DNA of 64,000 nucleotides from G020344215 sp039586575 (GCA_039586575.1 JBDHKD010000002.1:1-64000), one strand, 5' to 3'. Counted from the first letter of the stretch, positions 52,901 to 62,103 are shown. Translations and numbers: made by a program. Notes: generated by a model not told the origin, from the letters alone.

Positions 52901-53018
52901 GTCTCAGCCCTCCGTACAGCTGTCGCCCACTCACGCTTTGATAGCTGCCGTGTAGTGCGGTAGATTGTCCCCCACGACCGGGAACTCACTTCCCACCCAC
53001 GAGAGTCCGGACATTCCC

Positions 53019-54998
53019 ATGCCTGAGGAAGAACGCAACCGTCTGCTGCAACGCTTGGAAGCGTTGGAGCGTCAGGCGCAGCGCTTCGATATCGAGCTGA
53101 GGCGCCTGCGGCATGACGTAGAGCGCCACAGCACCAGCCCCGCAGTCGCGGAAGTCAGGGCGCCCGGCCTTCGGGCCCGCGAGGCGGTGCCCCCGGAACC
53201 TCCTCCGACGCCGGCTCCGGTCGCCGGCGTGTCGGACGAGCCGCGCCGGCGGCGGGCAGTCGAAATCGAGTTCTGGCTCGGCGGGCGTGGTCTGCTACTG
53301 CTCGGTGTCCTCGCTCTCGTCTTCTCCGTCGGGTTCTTCGTCAAGGAAGCGATCGAGAGAGGCTGGATCGGTCCGGCTGTGCGAGTGCTCCTCGGCATCG
53401 CCGTCGGCATGGCGGCCGTGGGTGTGGGAGAGCGACTACGGGCCGTCGGATACCGGACCTACGGGCTCTGGCTCGCCGCCGGCGGCTTCGGCGCCATCTA
53501 CCTCAGCATCTGGGCGGCCGCGGCGCTCTATGCGCTCGTGCCCGCCGCGTGGGGCTTTCTTCTAATGGTTGCGGTCGTCGTTGCGGCGGCCGCCTTGGGG
53601 CTGCTCCGCGCCTCCGAGTCCTTCGTCGCTTTGGCTGCGTTCGCTGGCTACCTGGCGCCGCTGCTGATACAGGTCGATACCGCCTCCAACCTCTTCGCCC
53701 TCGGCTACCTCGGTCTCCTCTCCGGCGCCGGCCTCTGGGTCTCCTTCCGGGCGCGCTGGCAGGGGCTGGCGGCGGTCGCCGTTCTCGGCGGCTCGCTGCT
53801 CTCGCTGACCGGTGTCGGTGACCCTTATCTGCACGGGGCCTATCTGGCGATACTGGTCACGGCGGCGATGGTCGTCGCCAGGCTGAGACACTGGCCCGAG
53901 GTATCGCTCCTGACGATCGCACTCGGTTGGACCGTTCTGGCGGCCGGGCACGGGAGGTGGGAGCTGACCGGGCTCAAGCTCTCGTCCCACGCCGCCTGGC
54001 TGTGGTTAGCCAACCTCATCGGGTCGGTCGGTGTGACTGCCGGGTACAGGCCCGAGGCGGCTGATAGCAAGTCGTGGGTGGCCGCCGACACGCGCCAGTC
54101 GTTCGCCGAGGTGAGTGGTCTGGCGGTCACGCTCTTACCGCCCTGGTTGTTCCTGATCCTCGCGATGGCCGGGCTGGGCGATTCGACCTACAGCGGGTCG
54201 CGCGACGTTGTAGGGTTCGCTTTGGGTATCTTCACCGGCGCCGTCTACCTCACCCAGTCGATCCTGATCCGCGCCGATGGCGAGCCACGGCGTTGGCCCT
54301 GGGCTGTATACCTCGGATACGCCCTCTGGATCGTGGCGCCTTGGATACTCTGGGACGGTGCTTCGTTGGCCCGGGTCTGGTTGCTCGAGGGCGCCGTACT
54401 CACCGGCGCCGGCGTCGCTCTGAGGTCCCTGGAAGCACGCTCAGCTGGCCTGGCTGCCTTCGCAGTCGCTGCCTTGACGTACTCGGCTGCAGCGGTCAAC
54501 CGTCCGGATCTCGATCCGGCCTTCTTCAGCGTGTGGGCGCTCACCGGTCTCGCCTCCGCGATCGCGCTCGCCGCCTGGGGGCTGGCTCTCGAGCTGCTGG
54601 ATGAACCCGCGGCCTGGGAAATCGGCCTCCGACCCGTCCTGATGCTGTTCTCCGCTCTCCTGTTCCTGAGTTGGGGAACGCTGGAGATCCAGCGGTTCTT
54701 CGAGCTGCTCGCTGATGATGGCCGCTGGAATCTCGCCCGCGACCTCTCGATCAGCGGATTCTGGATCGCTTACGCCGTCGCGCTGCTCACCGCTGGCTTT
54801 TGGCTGAAGCGCGCTCCCGTGCGTTGGGCCGGCCTCGTCATGGCGCTCATCGCTGCCGCCAAGGTCTTCCTTTATGACCTGTCGCAGCTCTCCCAGTTGT
54901 ATCGCATTCTCAGCTTCGTGCTGCTTGCGGTGGTTCTGCTGGCGCTCTCGTTCCGCTACCAGAAGCTCCGCCGGACCGAGGAGGAACCGAAGTCCTAG
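53019..54998 (+). CDS. DUF2339 multi-TM membrane protein
   Basis: A 659-residue integral membrane protein. A short N-terminal coiled coil (RNRLLQRLEALERQAQRF, about 5-22) precedes the DUF2339 start FWLGGRGLLLLGVLALVFSVGFFVKEAIERGWIGPAVRVLLG, then roughly 16-20 TM helices. ATG at 53019. The family has no established activity; some members are thought to act in cell-envelope transport. A near 30-residue polar loop with Asp/Gln lies in the middle. Confidence 0.85.
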   Translation: MPEEERNRLLQRLEALERQAQRFDIELRRLRHDVERHSTSPAVAEVRAPGLRAREAVPPEPPPTPAPVAGVSDEPRRRRAVEIEFWLGGRGLLLLGVLALVFSVGFFVKEAIERGWIGPAVRVLLGIAVGMAAVGVGERLRAVGYRTYGLWLAAGGFGAIYLSIWAAAALYALVPAAWGFLLMVAVVVAAAALGLLRASESFVALAAFAGYLAPLLIQVDTASNLFALGYLGLLSGAGLWVSFRARWQGLAAVAVLGGSLLSLTGVGDPYLHGAYLAILVTAAMVVARLRHWPEVSLLTIALGWTVLAAGHGRWELTGLKLSSHAAWLWLANLIGSVGVTAGYRPEAADSKSWVAADTRQSFAEVSGLAVTLLPPWLFLILAMAGLGDSTYSGSRDVVGFALGIFTGAVYLTQSILIRADGEPRRWPWAVYLGYALWIVAPWILWDGASLARVWLLEGAVLTGAGVALRSLEARSAGLAAFAVAALTYSAAAVNRPDLDPAFFSVWALTGLASAIALAAWGLALELLDEPAAWEIGLRPVLMLFSALLFLSWGTLEIQRFFELLADDGRWNLARDLSISGFWIAYAVALLTAGFWLKRAPVRWAGLVMALIAAAKVFLYDLSQLSQLYRILSFVLLAVVLLALSFRYQKLRRTEEEPKS

Positions 54999-55192
54999 CC
55001 AAGAGCTGAACAGCGACCTGCGCGAAGGAGCTTCGAGCCAGCTAACGCACTACATATCATAGCGTTATCGATCCGATCCGCCTGCGGGCGCCAGCCCACC
55101 GCGTCGGTAAACATTTTACGTCAAAATGAAAACAGTAATCGGTCAGTATGTCCGGGCCGATCGTAAGTCGTTGTCGCGTCGTCCGCTCTTCG

Positions 55193-55209
55193 TTGGCACG
55201 AAGATGGCA
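55193..55209 (+). promoter_or_regulatory. Sigma-54-type promoter for the pilin operon
   Basis: TTGGCACG-AAGA-TGGCA (55193-55209) matches the sigma-54 consensus TTGGCACG-N4-TTGCW at all but one base, with exact GG-N10-GC spacing. The expected start site, about 12 bases past the GC, leaves a leader of roughly 45-50 bases before the first pilin ATG (55267). Type IV pilin genes in other bacteria are often sigma-54/PilR-controlled. Confidence 0.65.
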
Positions 55210-55266
55210 CTTCGCCCGATGCCCAGACCCGCCTCACACGTTGGCGAAAGAAGCGTAGAGGTAACC

Positions 55267-55692
55267 ATGACGACGCTTGCATGTAAGCGCGGTTACACGA
55301 TGGTCGACATGGCCGTCGTCCTGCTGCTGATCGGGGCCGCTATGGGCACGACCGGGCCCCTGAGCCGGCGGATGGTCGCGCTGTACCAGCTGAACACGTC
55401 GGCGCAGACGTTGGCGGCGGATCTGTCACAGGCTCAGATCCGGGCGATCCAGTCGAACGCGATGGCGGCCGTGACACGGGAATCGCATCGGGACTACCGG
55501 GTGGCGGGGTATCCGCGGCGGCTGCCGGGGATGGTGCGGTTCGATGGTGAGAGCGCCGAGTCGGTGACGTTCAACGGCTTAGGCGCGATGAGCGACGGAG
55601 CCACGCACCGGTTTATCCTGACCAACCTGTTCGGAGAGTCGCGAGAGATCGTGGTGTACGCGGCCGGAGGACACGAGGTACGCAAGCTGTGA
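55267..55692 (+). CDS. FimT/GspH-like minor pseudopilin
   Basis: A 141-residue prepilin-like protein. The cleavage site is in KRGYTMVDMAVVLLLIG: Gly(-1), Tyr(+1), and position +5 is Asp instead of the usual Glu. Then comes the long helix LNTSAQTLAADLSQAQIRAIQSNAM and a C-terminal beta domain (FNGLGAMSDGATHRFILTN). The ATG at 55267 is chosen for its RBS (AGAGGTAACC) and for lying after the sigma-54 promoter. First gene of a five-gene minor-pilin operon; overlaps the next start. Confidence 0.8.
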   Translation: MTTLACKRGYTMVDMAVVLLLIGAAMGTTGPLSRRMVALYQLNTSAQTLAADLSQAQIRAIQSNAMAAVTRESHRDYRVAGYPRRLPGMVRFDGESAESVTFNGLGAMSDGATHRFILTNLFGESREIVVYAAGGHEVRKL

Positions 55693-56093
55693 GGACTAGT
55701 GGATTCAGTCTGGTCGAATTGATGGTCGCGCTGGTGATCTTCGCCTTTGGCGTGCTGGCCGGCGTGGCGCTCTTGGGTTCCGGCTACCGTTGGGAGGGGC
55801 AGGCCGAGCTGGAGACGCAGATTACGGTTGCGGCTGAGATGAAGATCGAGGAACTGAAAGCGGTGGCCGGGACCAACCTTCCGGATACGGTACAGCTGGT
55901 CCCGGGTGGGAACCTCGAATCGAACGAGAGCGGATACTGGGACACAGCCGATGTAGACGGACGGATCTTCACTCGACGCTGGCGGGTCCAGGCAGGGCCG
56001 GCGGGGACAAGGCAAGTGACGGTAAGGGTACTGCCCTTGGATCCGCCCGCGGCGGGTGAAGCCGAGATTTGGACGCATATCCTCCATGAGTAA
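55689..56093 (+). CDS. PilV-like minor pilin
   Basis: A 134-residue prepilin. N-terminus MRTSGFSLVELMVALVIFAFGVLAGVALL with Gly(-1), Phe(+1) and the canonical Glu(+5), so it should be cleaved and methylated by PilD-type peptidase. A short beta domain follows (WDTADVDGRIFTRRWRVQ). GTG start overlaps the upstream stop by 4 bases. It is the only member of the operon with the standard Glu5. Confidence 0.82.
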   Translation: MRTSGFSLVELMVALVIFAFGVLAGVALLGSGYRWEGQAELETQITVAAEMKIEELKAVAGTNLPDTVQLVPGGNLESNESGYWDTADVDGRIFTRRWRVQAGPAGTRQVTVRVLPLDPPAAGEAEIWTHILHE

Positions 56094-56694
56094 CCAGGGT
56101 GCGACGAACCGCATGCGGAGCTCGGCGGCTGGCTTCAGCACGATCGGCATGATCGTGGCGATCATGTTGCTCGGTCTGATGCTGGCGCCGATGCTCGGAA
56201 CGATCGTCAGCGCACAGCGTGGCTTCGTGGCGAGCCGGGATCGGGCACGTGCGGCCGGCAGCGTGCGCTACGCACACCTCTCGTTGACCCGGTTCATGCG
56301 CCTGGCCGGCAGCAGCCCGCTGGGCTTGCCGCTGCCGGGTATCGATCCCGATCCGGATGGCGATGGCGTGTTCAACGACGTTCGCCTGCGCTCGGACTAC
56401 AACCCGCCGGATGGTGACATCGATGATCCGGGCGAAGACCTGACTTTCTTTCTGCGCGCCGACACGATGTACGTGAAGACGGGAGCCGGCGACACGGAAG
56501 AGCCTTACCTGATCGGCGTCGACTCGCTGGCCTTCGACTACTTCGACCGCGACGGCGCGCTGATCGTCGATCCGAGTCGTGTGCCGACGCGTGCTATCTC
56601 CGCCAGCGTGACCATCCGCGGACGGGGCGACCGGTACGTTGATCCGTCGGAGCGCACCCTGGCCGGGCTTGTCCGCCTGCGAAACGGGAAGTGA
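56086..56694 (+). CDS. PilW-like minor pilin
   Basis: A 202-residue prepilin. The class III site is in SAAGFSTIGMIVAIMLLGLML: Phe(+1), position +5 is Gly. A C-terminal domain has GIDPDPDGDGVFND (about 83-96), a D-x-D-x-D-G calcium-loop-like run, then DYNPPDGDIDDPGED. Ends in a polar beta domain. ATG at 56086 overlaps the PilV-like gene. Minor pilins of this type help initiate pili and sit at the tip. Confidence 0.8.
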   Translation: MSNQGATNRMRSSAAGFSTIGMIVAIMLLGLMLAPMLGTIVSAQRGFVASRDRARAAGSVRYAHLSLTRFMRLAGSSPLGLPLPGIDPDPDGDGVFNDVRLRSDYNPPDGDIDDPGEDLTFFLRADTMYVKTGAGDTEEPYLIGVDSLAFDYFDRDGALIVDPSRVPTRAISASVTIRGRGDRYVDPSERTLAGLVRLRNGK

Positions 56695-58004
56695 TGGCTA
56701 TGCGGAACCCACTGCGATCGAACCAATCGGGAATGGCGTTGCTGGCGGTGCTGCTGGCCATGGCCCTGCTCACCGCGTTGGGTGCGGCACTCACCGCCGT
56801 GGGGATCGTCGAATTCCGCGCCGCCAAGAATCACCGCTCGGCCGCCCGTGCTCTGCTGCTGGCCGACGCCGGCGCCACCCATGCGCTGGCGCTCATGCGT
56901 GGTCCGATGGCCGTCTACAGCTACTCCGACGTGCTGATCGGCGCGGATGGGGTGGCGGACACCGAGGATGACGGGATCTTCTCCGGGTACGCGCTGGACG
57001 CGGCCGACGCGCTGCCGGACACGGGCATCCTGCTGGGTGATGGCCGCTACTACGTGCGGATCGTGAACGACGATGGGGATCCCAGCGGTGATCCCTACGA
57101 CGACGACAATCACCGCTTCGTGGCGCTCTGCCGCGGCGAGACCCCCGACGGCGGGATGGCGGAAGTGCGGGTCATGCTGGCCGCGCCGAGTTACCCGGCC
57201 ATCGCGACGAACGGCACGCTGTACCTCCCGGGCAACCCCGAGGTTCTCGGGCCCTGTGGCGGCGTGCACGCCAACCGGGTCGTTTCGGTCAGCGGGCACC
57301 CGGTGGTGAGCGCCGGTGTGACGGCCAGCGATACGGTCATCGTGAGCGGAACGATCTACGATCCCTATGGCAACGTCGTGCAGCCGGAGTATGCGCCACC
57401 GGTGGAACTCCCCTACTATGATCCGCTCGACTATTGCCAGGATGCCGACTACCGCCTCAAGAACAACAAGCTGATCGTGGTGGGGCCGCCGCAGAGCGAG
57501 TACACTCTCGGCAAGGTGCTCGGTTGGCAGTTCGTGGCGTCGACCTGGACGTACGAGCTGAACGGCAATGAGGCTGTCGGGGGCAAGTACTGTGTCCAGG
57601 GCAACGTGCAGATCGTCGGCAACCTGGGTGAGCCGGGCAATCCGCTCGATATCACCATAATCGCCACGGGCTCGATCCAGGTGGGCGGCGTGCCGATCAT
57701 CGAGCCCGCCCACGACGGCGAGATCCTGTTGCTCGCTGGCGGCGACGTACAGATCGGCGGCACGACGACGGCAAAGCGATCGCCCTACTACGCGGGCCTC
57801 ATCTACGCCGGCAGCCAGTGCCAGGTGGGCGGTACGCCGGTCGTCGACGGCAACGTCCTGTGCTACGATGCGCAGGACCCGGAAGGTGCCGTAGACCTCT
57901 TCGACGAGAACAAGATCAACGGGACTCCCAGGATCTCCGCCGATTGCTCTGGGGAGCGGCGGCGCACGCTCGTCGCGTCCTGGTGGGAGTCGCGCACGTC
58001 GTAG
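56694..58004 (+). CDS. PilX-like minor pilin with large beta-solenoid-like domain
   Basis: A 436-residue protein. N-terminal helix NQSGMALLAVLLAMALLTALG with Ala at +5 and a PilX-type helix RAAKNHRSAARALLLADAGA. The C-terminal two-thirds has repeating short strands (GNPEVLGPCGGVHANRVVSV, SGHPVVSAGVTASDTVIVSG, VQGNVQIVGNLG, SIQVGGVPII, DVQIGGT) typical of a beta-solenoid/bactofilin-like surface domain. Seven Cys. Stop/start overlap (TGATG) with the PilW-like gene. Probably a tip adhesin; unverified. Confidence 0.8.
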   Translation: MAMRNPLRSNQSGMALLAVLLAMALLTALGAALTAVGIVEFRAAKNHRSAARALLLADAGATHALALMRGPMAVYSYSDVLIGADGVADTEDDGIFSGYALDAADALPDTGILLGDGRYYVRIVNDDGDPSGDPYDDDNHRFVALCRGETPDGGMAEVRVMLAAPSYPAIATNGTLYLPGNPEVLGPCGGVHANRVVSVSGHPVVSAGVTASDTVIVSGTIYDPYGNVVQPEYAPPVELPYYDPLDYCQDADYRLKNNKLIVVGPPQSEYTLGKVLGWQFVASTWTYELNGNEAVGGKYCVQGNVQIVGNLGEPGNPLDITIIATGSIQVGGVPIIEPAHDGEILLLAGGDVQIGGTTTAKRSPYYAGLIYAGSQCQVGGTPVVDGNVLCYDAQDPEGAVDLFDENKINGTPRISADCSGERRRTLVASWWESRTS

Positions 58005-58031
58005 ATCGGATCCCAGACAGGACGACCCCCG

Positions 58032-59369
58032 ATGACCCGCCCACGGACGATCCGACAAATATCGCGAACCCGGGTGCGGGACGATAGATCTGGGATCGCT
58101 CTGCTGACGGTTCTGTTGGCCATGGCGCTGCTTACCGTGATCGGCGCCGCGCTCGCCGCCATCGGCATCGTCGAGTATCGCAAGTCCCTCAACCATCGCT
58201 CCGCGACCCGCGCGCTGCTGCTCGCCGATGCCGGTGCCAGCCACGTGCTGGGGCTGATGCGCGGGCCACTGAGCCACTTCACCTACAGTGACGTTATCAG
58301 GGGGGACGACCGGGCTCCGAACACGCAGGATGACGGTGTGCTGGCGGGCTTCGGGCTCGACGCGTTCGATGAGCTGCCCGACACCGGAGTCGTGCTGGGC
58401 CTGGGCCGCTACTTCGTTAGGCTGGAGAACGACGCCGCTGACCCCAGCGGCGACCCATCTACCGACTCCAATCACAGGGTCGTCGCGATCTGTCGCGGCG
58501 AGCTGCCCGACGGCGGTGTCGCGGAGGTCCGCGCGATACTCGCCGCGCCGAGCTTCCCGGCCATCGTCAGCAACGGAGACCTCACGTTGCCCGGCAACCC
58601 GGAAGTGCTAGGACCGTGCGCAGGCGTTCACGCCAACGGCGACCTGAGGGTCAGCGGGCATCCGACCGTGGATGGAGAGGCGACGGCGTCCGGCGAGTTG
58701 ATCTTGAGCGGCACGATCTACGACGCGAACGGCAACATCGTGGTTCCGCGCTACCAGCAGCAGATGGAGGTCCCCCAATACAGCTTGCAGAGCTTCTGCG
58801 CAGACGCCGACTACGAGCTCCTCGATGGCTATGTGGTCGCCGCGGGTCCGCCACGCCAGAGCACCCTGGCCACCGGCAACGGACACCTGGGCTGGAAGTG
58901 GAACGCGAGCCAGGGTACGTGGAGCCTATCGGGTAGCGAGGCGGTTTCCGGCACTTACTGTGTGCACGGCAACGTATCGGTGACCGGCAACATCGGGAGT
59001 GACGGTGCGCCGCTGCAGATCTCGATCCTGGCCAGCGGGTCGGTCCAGGTGGCGGGGAACCCGAAGATCGAGGCCGACCACCCCGACGGCGTCCTGATCC
59101 TGGCCGAAGGCGACGTGCAGATCGCTGGCAACGCCTCGGGGATGACGCTCTCCTACGCCGGCCTGGTCTACGCCGGCAGCCAGTGCGAGGTCAACGGCAC
59201 ACCCAGCGTTGGGGGGCATGTCATGTGCTACGACGATCCCGACCCGCTGGGCGCCACCAATCTCGTTAGCGAGAACAAGATCAACGGGACTCCCGAAGTC
59301 ACCTACGACTGTACGGGCGAACGGCGCCGCACCCTGATGGCGACGTGGTGGGAGTCACGAGCACGATAG
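58032..59369 (+). CDS. PilX-like minor pilin paralogue with beta-solenoid-like domain
   Basis: A 445-residue paralogue of the preceding gene. N-terminal helix DRSGIALLTVLLAMALLTVIG (Thr at +5). The solenoid-like region has the same layout (GNPEVLGPCAGVHANGDLRV, VHGNVSVTGNIG, SVQVAGNPKI, DVQIAGNASG) and all seven Cys positions match. The C-termini end alike (GERRRTLMATWWESR). DNA blocks such as AACAAGATCAACGGGACTCCC are shared, so the pair arose by tandem duplication. Last gene of the pilin operon. Confidence 0.8.
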   Translation: MTRPRTIRQISRTRVRDDRSGIALLTVLLAMALLTVIGAALAAIGIVEYRKSLNHRSATRALLLADAGASHVLGLMRGPLSHFTYSDVIRGDDRAPNTQDDGVLAGFGLDAFDELPDTGVVLGLGRYFVRLENDAADPSGDPSTDSNHRVVAICRGELPDGGVAEVRAILAAPSFPAIVSNGDLTLPGNPEVLGPCAGVHANGDLRVSGHPTVDGEATASGELILSGTIYDANGNIVVPRYQQQMEVPQYSLQSFCADADYELLDGYVVAAGPPRQSTLATGNGHLGWKWNASQGTWSLSGSEAVSGTYCVHGNVSVTGNIGSDGAPLQISILASGSVQVAGNPKIEADHPDGVLILAEGDVQIAGNASGMTLSYAGLVYAGSQCEVNGTPSVGGHVMCYDDPDPLGATNLVSENKINGTPEVTYDCTGERRRTLMATWWESRAR

Positions 59370-59467
59370 ACCCGCCAAGTTCTGGAGTCAGACGTCAACC
59401 CAACAGACGGCGAGCGCCGGACCGGCGCTCGCCGTCGCGCATCTTGCAGGCCATTTGCCAACGGAAG

Positions 59468-60925
59468 TCAGGACCGCAGCATCTCCGACCAGCGAAGTGT
59501 CGGACCTATCAGAACGGGAATACTCTCGCTCCGAGCCTGGTACATGGCAGTGTCGGCTTCGATGACCAGGCGCTCGACGATTCTCGGGAAGTCGGGAAAA
59601 CCCAAATCCATCGGTGAGACGTCGTCCGCCTCCAAGGTGACGAGGCCGATCGTCGTCTTGATCGGCGGTATCCCCTTCGGCCACGAGCGGGCCTGCTCGC
59701 CGGCCAGCGCCGATCGGATGCGATTCGCGACTACCCCGCCTCCCTCGGGGTTGGCATCGATGAGAACGATTAGGAACTCATCCCCACCGAAGCGGCCTAC
59801 GACATCCGAATCCCGCACGCAGCGCTTGAGCAGGCTGCCCATGTGCCTGAGCGCGCGGTCACCGACAACGTGCCCGTGCTCGTCGTTCAGATTCTTGAAC
59901 TTGTCGATGTCGAGCATCGCCACCGTGACGGGAAACGCCTTGCGCCAGGCCAACTTGAGCGACTCGCGCAGGCGTTCCATCGTGAATTGCTTCTGGTAGA
60001 CCCGCGTTGTCGTGTCGACGGTGGCCAGTTCGTACAGTGCGGCATTACGGATCGCCGCAGCGGCCTGGCTGGCGAAGACCTGAAGAAGATCGATGTCACG
60101 CTCGCCGATGCCCGGCTTGTTGAGATAGGCCAGTCCCAGGACGTGGTCTGCCAGCGTGAGTGGCAATACACCGTGATCGTCGTCGATGATGTTGCTGCGC
60201 TCTTCGACTGCCCGCCGCATCAGCTGGTCGGGGACCGCTCTGAGTTTGTTGATCGAGGCGCCGCGCGGGTAAGAATCGCTGCTGGCCGCGGCGACCACGT
60301 AGTCATCGACGCTCTGCGGAGAGTATATGAAGCCTTCGATGCTCGGCTTGCCGACCGGGTCGCTCAGCCGCGCGGCGACAAACGCGCTCTCGCCGCCCAT
60401 CAGCCGGCTGACCTCGTCCAGGATCGTCTCCGTAACATCCTCGAGCGACTGGATCTGGTGTAGTTGGGGTACTGCTTCCAGGACCCGCCTTAACCCTTGG
60501 CGTGAGCGCCGGATCATGTCCAGCTGCTGCGCCGCCTGCAGGGCGGCGTTCACCCAGAGCCGCAGGCCCTGCTCACCGTGACCTTTGTCGTGATAACCAT
60601 AGGCCTTGTGCTCGCGGGTTACCCGGCTAAAACGTCCTCCCGGAGCGCCGTTGCCCATGAGCACGATGGGTGCTCCCGGAGCCAGCTCCCGCAAGTCGGC
60701 CAGCGGGTCGGCGCCGTCGATCTCCAGCAACGCCAGCTCGACCAGTAGCGCGTCGGGCAGATGGTCGGCCAGAAAGCTCGCGGCAGCGATGAGGTCCTCG
60801 ACTCCCCAAACGCAATGGCCCTCCTCGGCGATGTGGCCGCAGCTTCGACTGAGGAAGTCAGGGTCGCTGTCGATGAGCAGAACGCTGAGTCCCTGCTTCG
60901 CGCGATTGCGACGCAGAAGGGTCAT
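59468..60925 (-). CDS. Diguanylate cyclase with degenerate receiver and GAF domain
   Basis: A 485-residue protein. The REC-like domain (about 12-130) has LSVLLIDSD, but the phospho-acceptor position is Glu 63 (ALLVELALLEIDG), which could mimic the active form or make it constitutive. A GAF-like domain follows (about 165-300: ILDEVSRLMGGESAFVAARL, VLGLAYLNKP). The GGDEF domain (about 325-475) has an intact GRFGGDEF and an I-site RDSD five residues before it. Makes c-di-GMP with product inhibition, by family. Convergent with the pilin operon. Confidence 0.9.
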   Translation of the reverse strand: MTLLRRNRAKQGLSVLLIDSDPDFLSRSCGHIAEEGHCVWGVEDLIAAASFLADHLPDALLVELALLEIDGADPLADLRELAPGAPIVLMGNGAPGGRFSRVTREHKAYGYHDKGHGEQGLRLWVNAALQAAQQLDMIRRSRQGLRRVLEAVPQLHQIQSLEDVTETILDEVSRLMGGESAFVAARLSDPVGKPSIEGFIYSPQSVDDYVVAAASSDSYPRGASINKLRAVPDQLMRRAVEERSNIIDDDHGVLPLTLADHVLGLAYLNKPGIGERDIDLLQVFASQAAAAIRNAALYELATVDTTTRVYQKQFTMERLRESLKLAWRKAFPVTVAMLDIDKFKNLNDEHGHVVGDRALRHMGSLLKRCVRDSDVVGRFGGDEFLIVLIDANPEGGGVVANRIRSALAGEQARSWPKGIPPIKTTIGLVTLEADDVSPMDLGFPDFPRIVERLVIEADTAMYQARSESIPVLIGPTLRWSEMLRS

Positions 60926-61104
60926 GGTGATCCAGTGGCCCGGGCGCCTGCCGGTCCGGTATATGTTTGACTCACGGGTATTTAGAGCGGGGGAGTTGAA
61001 GCGGCGGTGGGAGGGGGCGTAACTGTATACACGTCTGAGGCCCAGAGGTTCACAGCGGCCGGGCGACGCTCGGCATTCCGATGGGCCGGCGTCAGGAGGC
61101 TGAG

Positions 61105-62103
61105 ATGATCGAGATGCGAGCCGTGGTTTTCAGGCAGCCGGGAGGCCCAGAAGTCCTTGAGATTCAACGAGTTGCGGCTCGAGAACCGGGCCGGGGCGAG
61201 ATCCGGGTCCGTGTCCACGCCGCCGGTGTCAATCGCGCCGACCTCCTGCAACGTCGAGGCCTCTACCCGGCGCCGCCGGGCTGGCCGGCCGAGATCCCTG
61301 GCCTCGAGTATGCCGGCGTGGTCGAGGCCCTGGGCGAAGGGGTCGAGCTGTGGGACGTAGGGGACCGCGTGATGGGGCTGGTTGGGGGTGGCGGCTATGC
61401 GGAATACGTGGTGGTGCCCGAGCGCGAGGCGATCGCGGTACCCGCGTTGCTGTCGCTGGAGGAGGCGGCGGCGGTCCCCGAAGTGTTCATCACAGCCCAC
61501 GACGCTCTCTTTAGCCAGCTACATCTGGAGCTAGGCGAGCGACTTCTGATCCACGCGGTGGGCAGCGGTGTCGGGATTGCCGCCTTGCAGCTGGCGAAGG
61601 CTGTGGGCGCTACGGTGATCGGAACGTCGCGCTCCGAATGGAAGCTGGAGCGCGCCACTGATTTCGGTTTGGACGTCCTCATCAACACGGCCAGCCATGA
61701 CTTCTCCCTCATGGTCGAGCAAGCGACGGCCGGCCAGGGCGTCGACGCCGTTCTCGACCTTGTCGGTGCTCCCTACCTGGCCGGCAATCTGCTTTGCCTG
61801 GCGGAGAAGGGCCGGATCATCGTCGTGGGGTTGACCGCCGGCCGCACGGGCGAGATCGACCTTGGTGTGCTGCTCCGCAAGCGCGTGCGTCTTATCGGGA
61901 CTTCTCTACGCTTTCGTCCGCTGGAGGAAAAGATCGATGCGGCTCGGGCCTTCGATCACGACGTGGGTCCGCTGCTGGCGAGCGGGCAGATCCGTCCTGT
62001 CATCGACCGGGTCTTCCCACTCGAGGAGTCGGTCGAGGCGCATCGGCACATGGAGGCGAACCTCAACTTCGGTAAGTTGGTCTTGAAATTGCCCCTCAAG
62101 TGA
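61105..62103 (+). CDS. NAD(P)H-quinone oxidoreductase (MDR family, PIG3-like)
   Basis: A 332-residue medium-chain reductase without the zinc-binding alcohol dehydrogenase motif. It starts MRAVVFRQPGGPEVLEIQRV, then VNRADLLQRRGLYPAPPG, PGLEYAGVVEALGEG and the NADPH site LLIHAVGSGVGIAALQLAKAVG. The central VPEVFITAHDALF block is PIG3-like. RBS GGAGGCTGAG before ATG 61105. Role may be quinone detoxification. Confidence 0.92.
   Translation: MIEMRAVVFRQPGGPEVLEIQRVAAREPGRGEIRVRVHAAGVNRADLLQRRGLYPAPPGWPAEIPGLEYAGVVEALGEGVELWDVGDRVMGLVGGGGYAEYVVVPEREAIAVPALLSLEEAAAVPEVFITAHDALFSQLHLELGERLLIHAVGSGVGIAALQLAKAVGATVIGTSRSEWKLERATDFGLDVLINTASHDFSLMVEQATAGQGVDAVLDLVGAPYLAGNLLCLAEKGRIIVVGLTAGRTGEIDLGVLLRKRVRLIGTSLRFRPLEEKIDAARAFDHDVGPLLASGQIRPVIDRVFPLEESVEAHRHMEANLNFGKLVLKLPLK

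Noticed and set aside
56538..58475. 645-codon open frame on the minus strand
   Set aside because: Antisense to the pilin genes, Val/Asp/Arg-rich, no domain. The pilin frames show strong family features.
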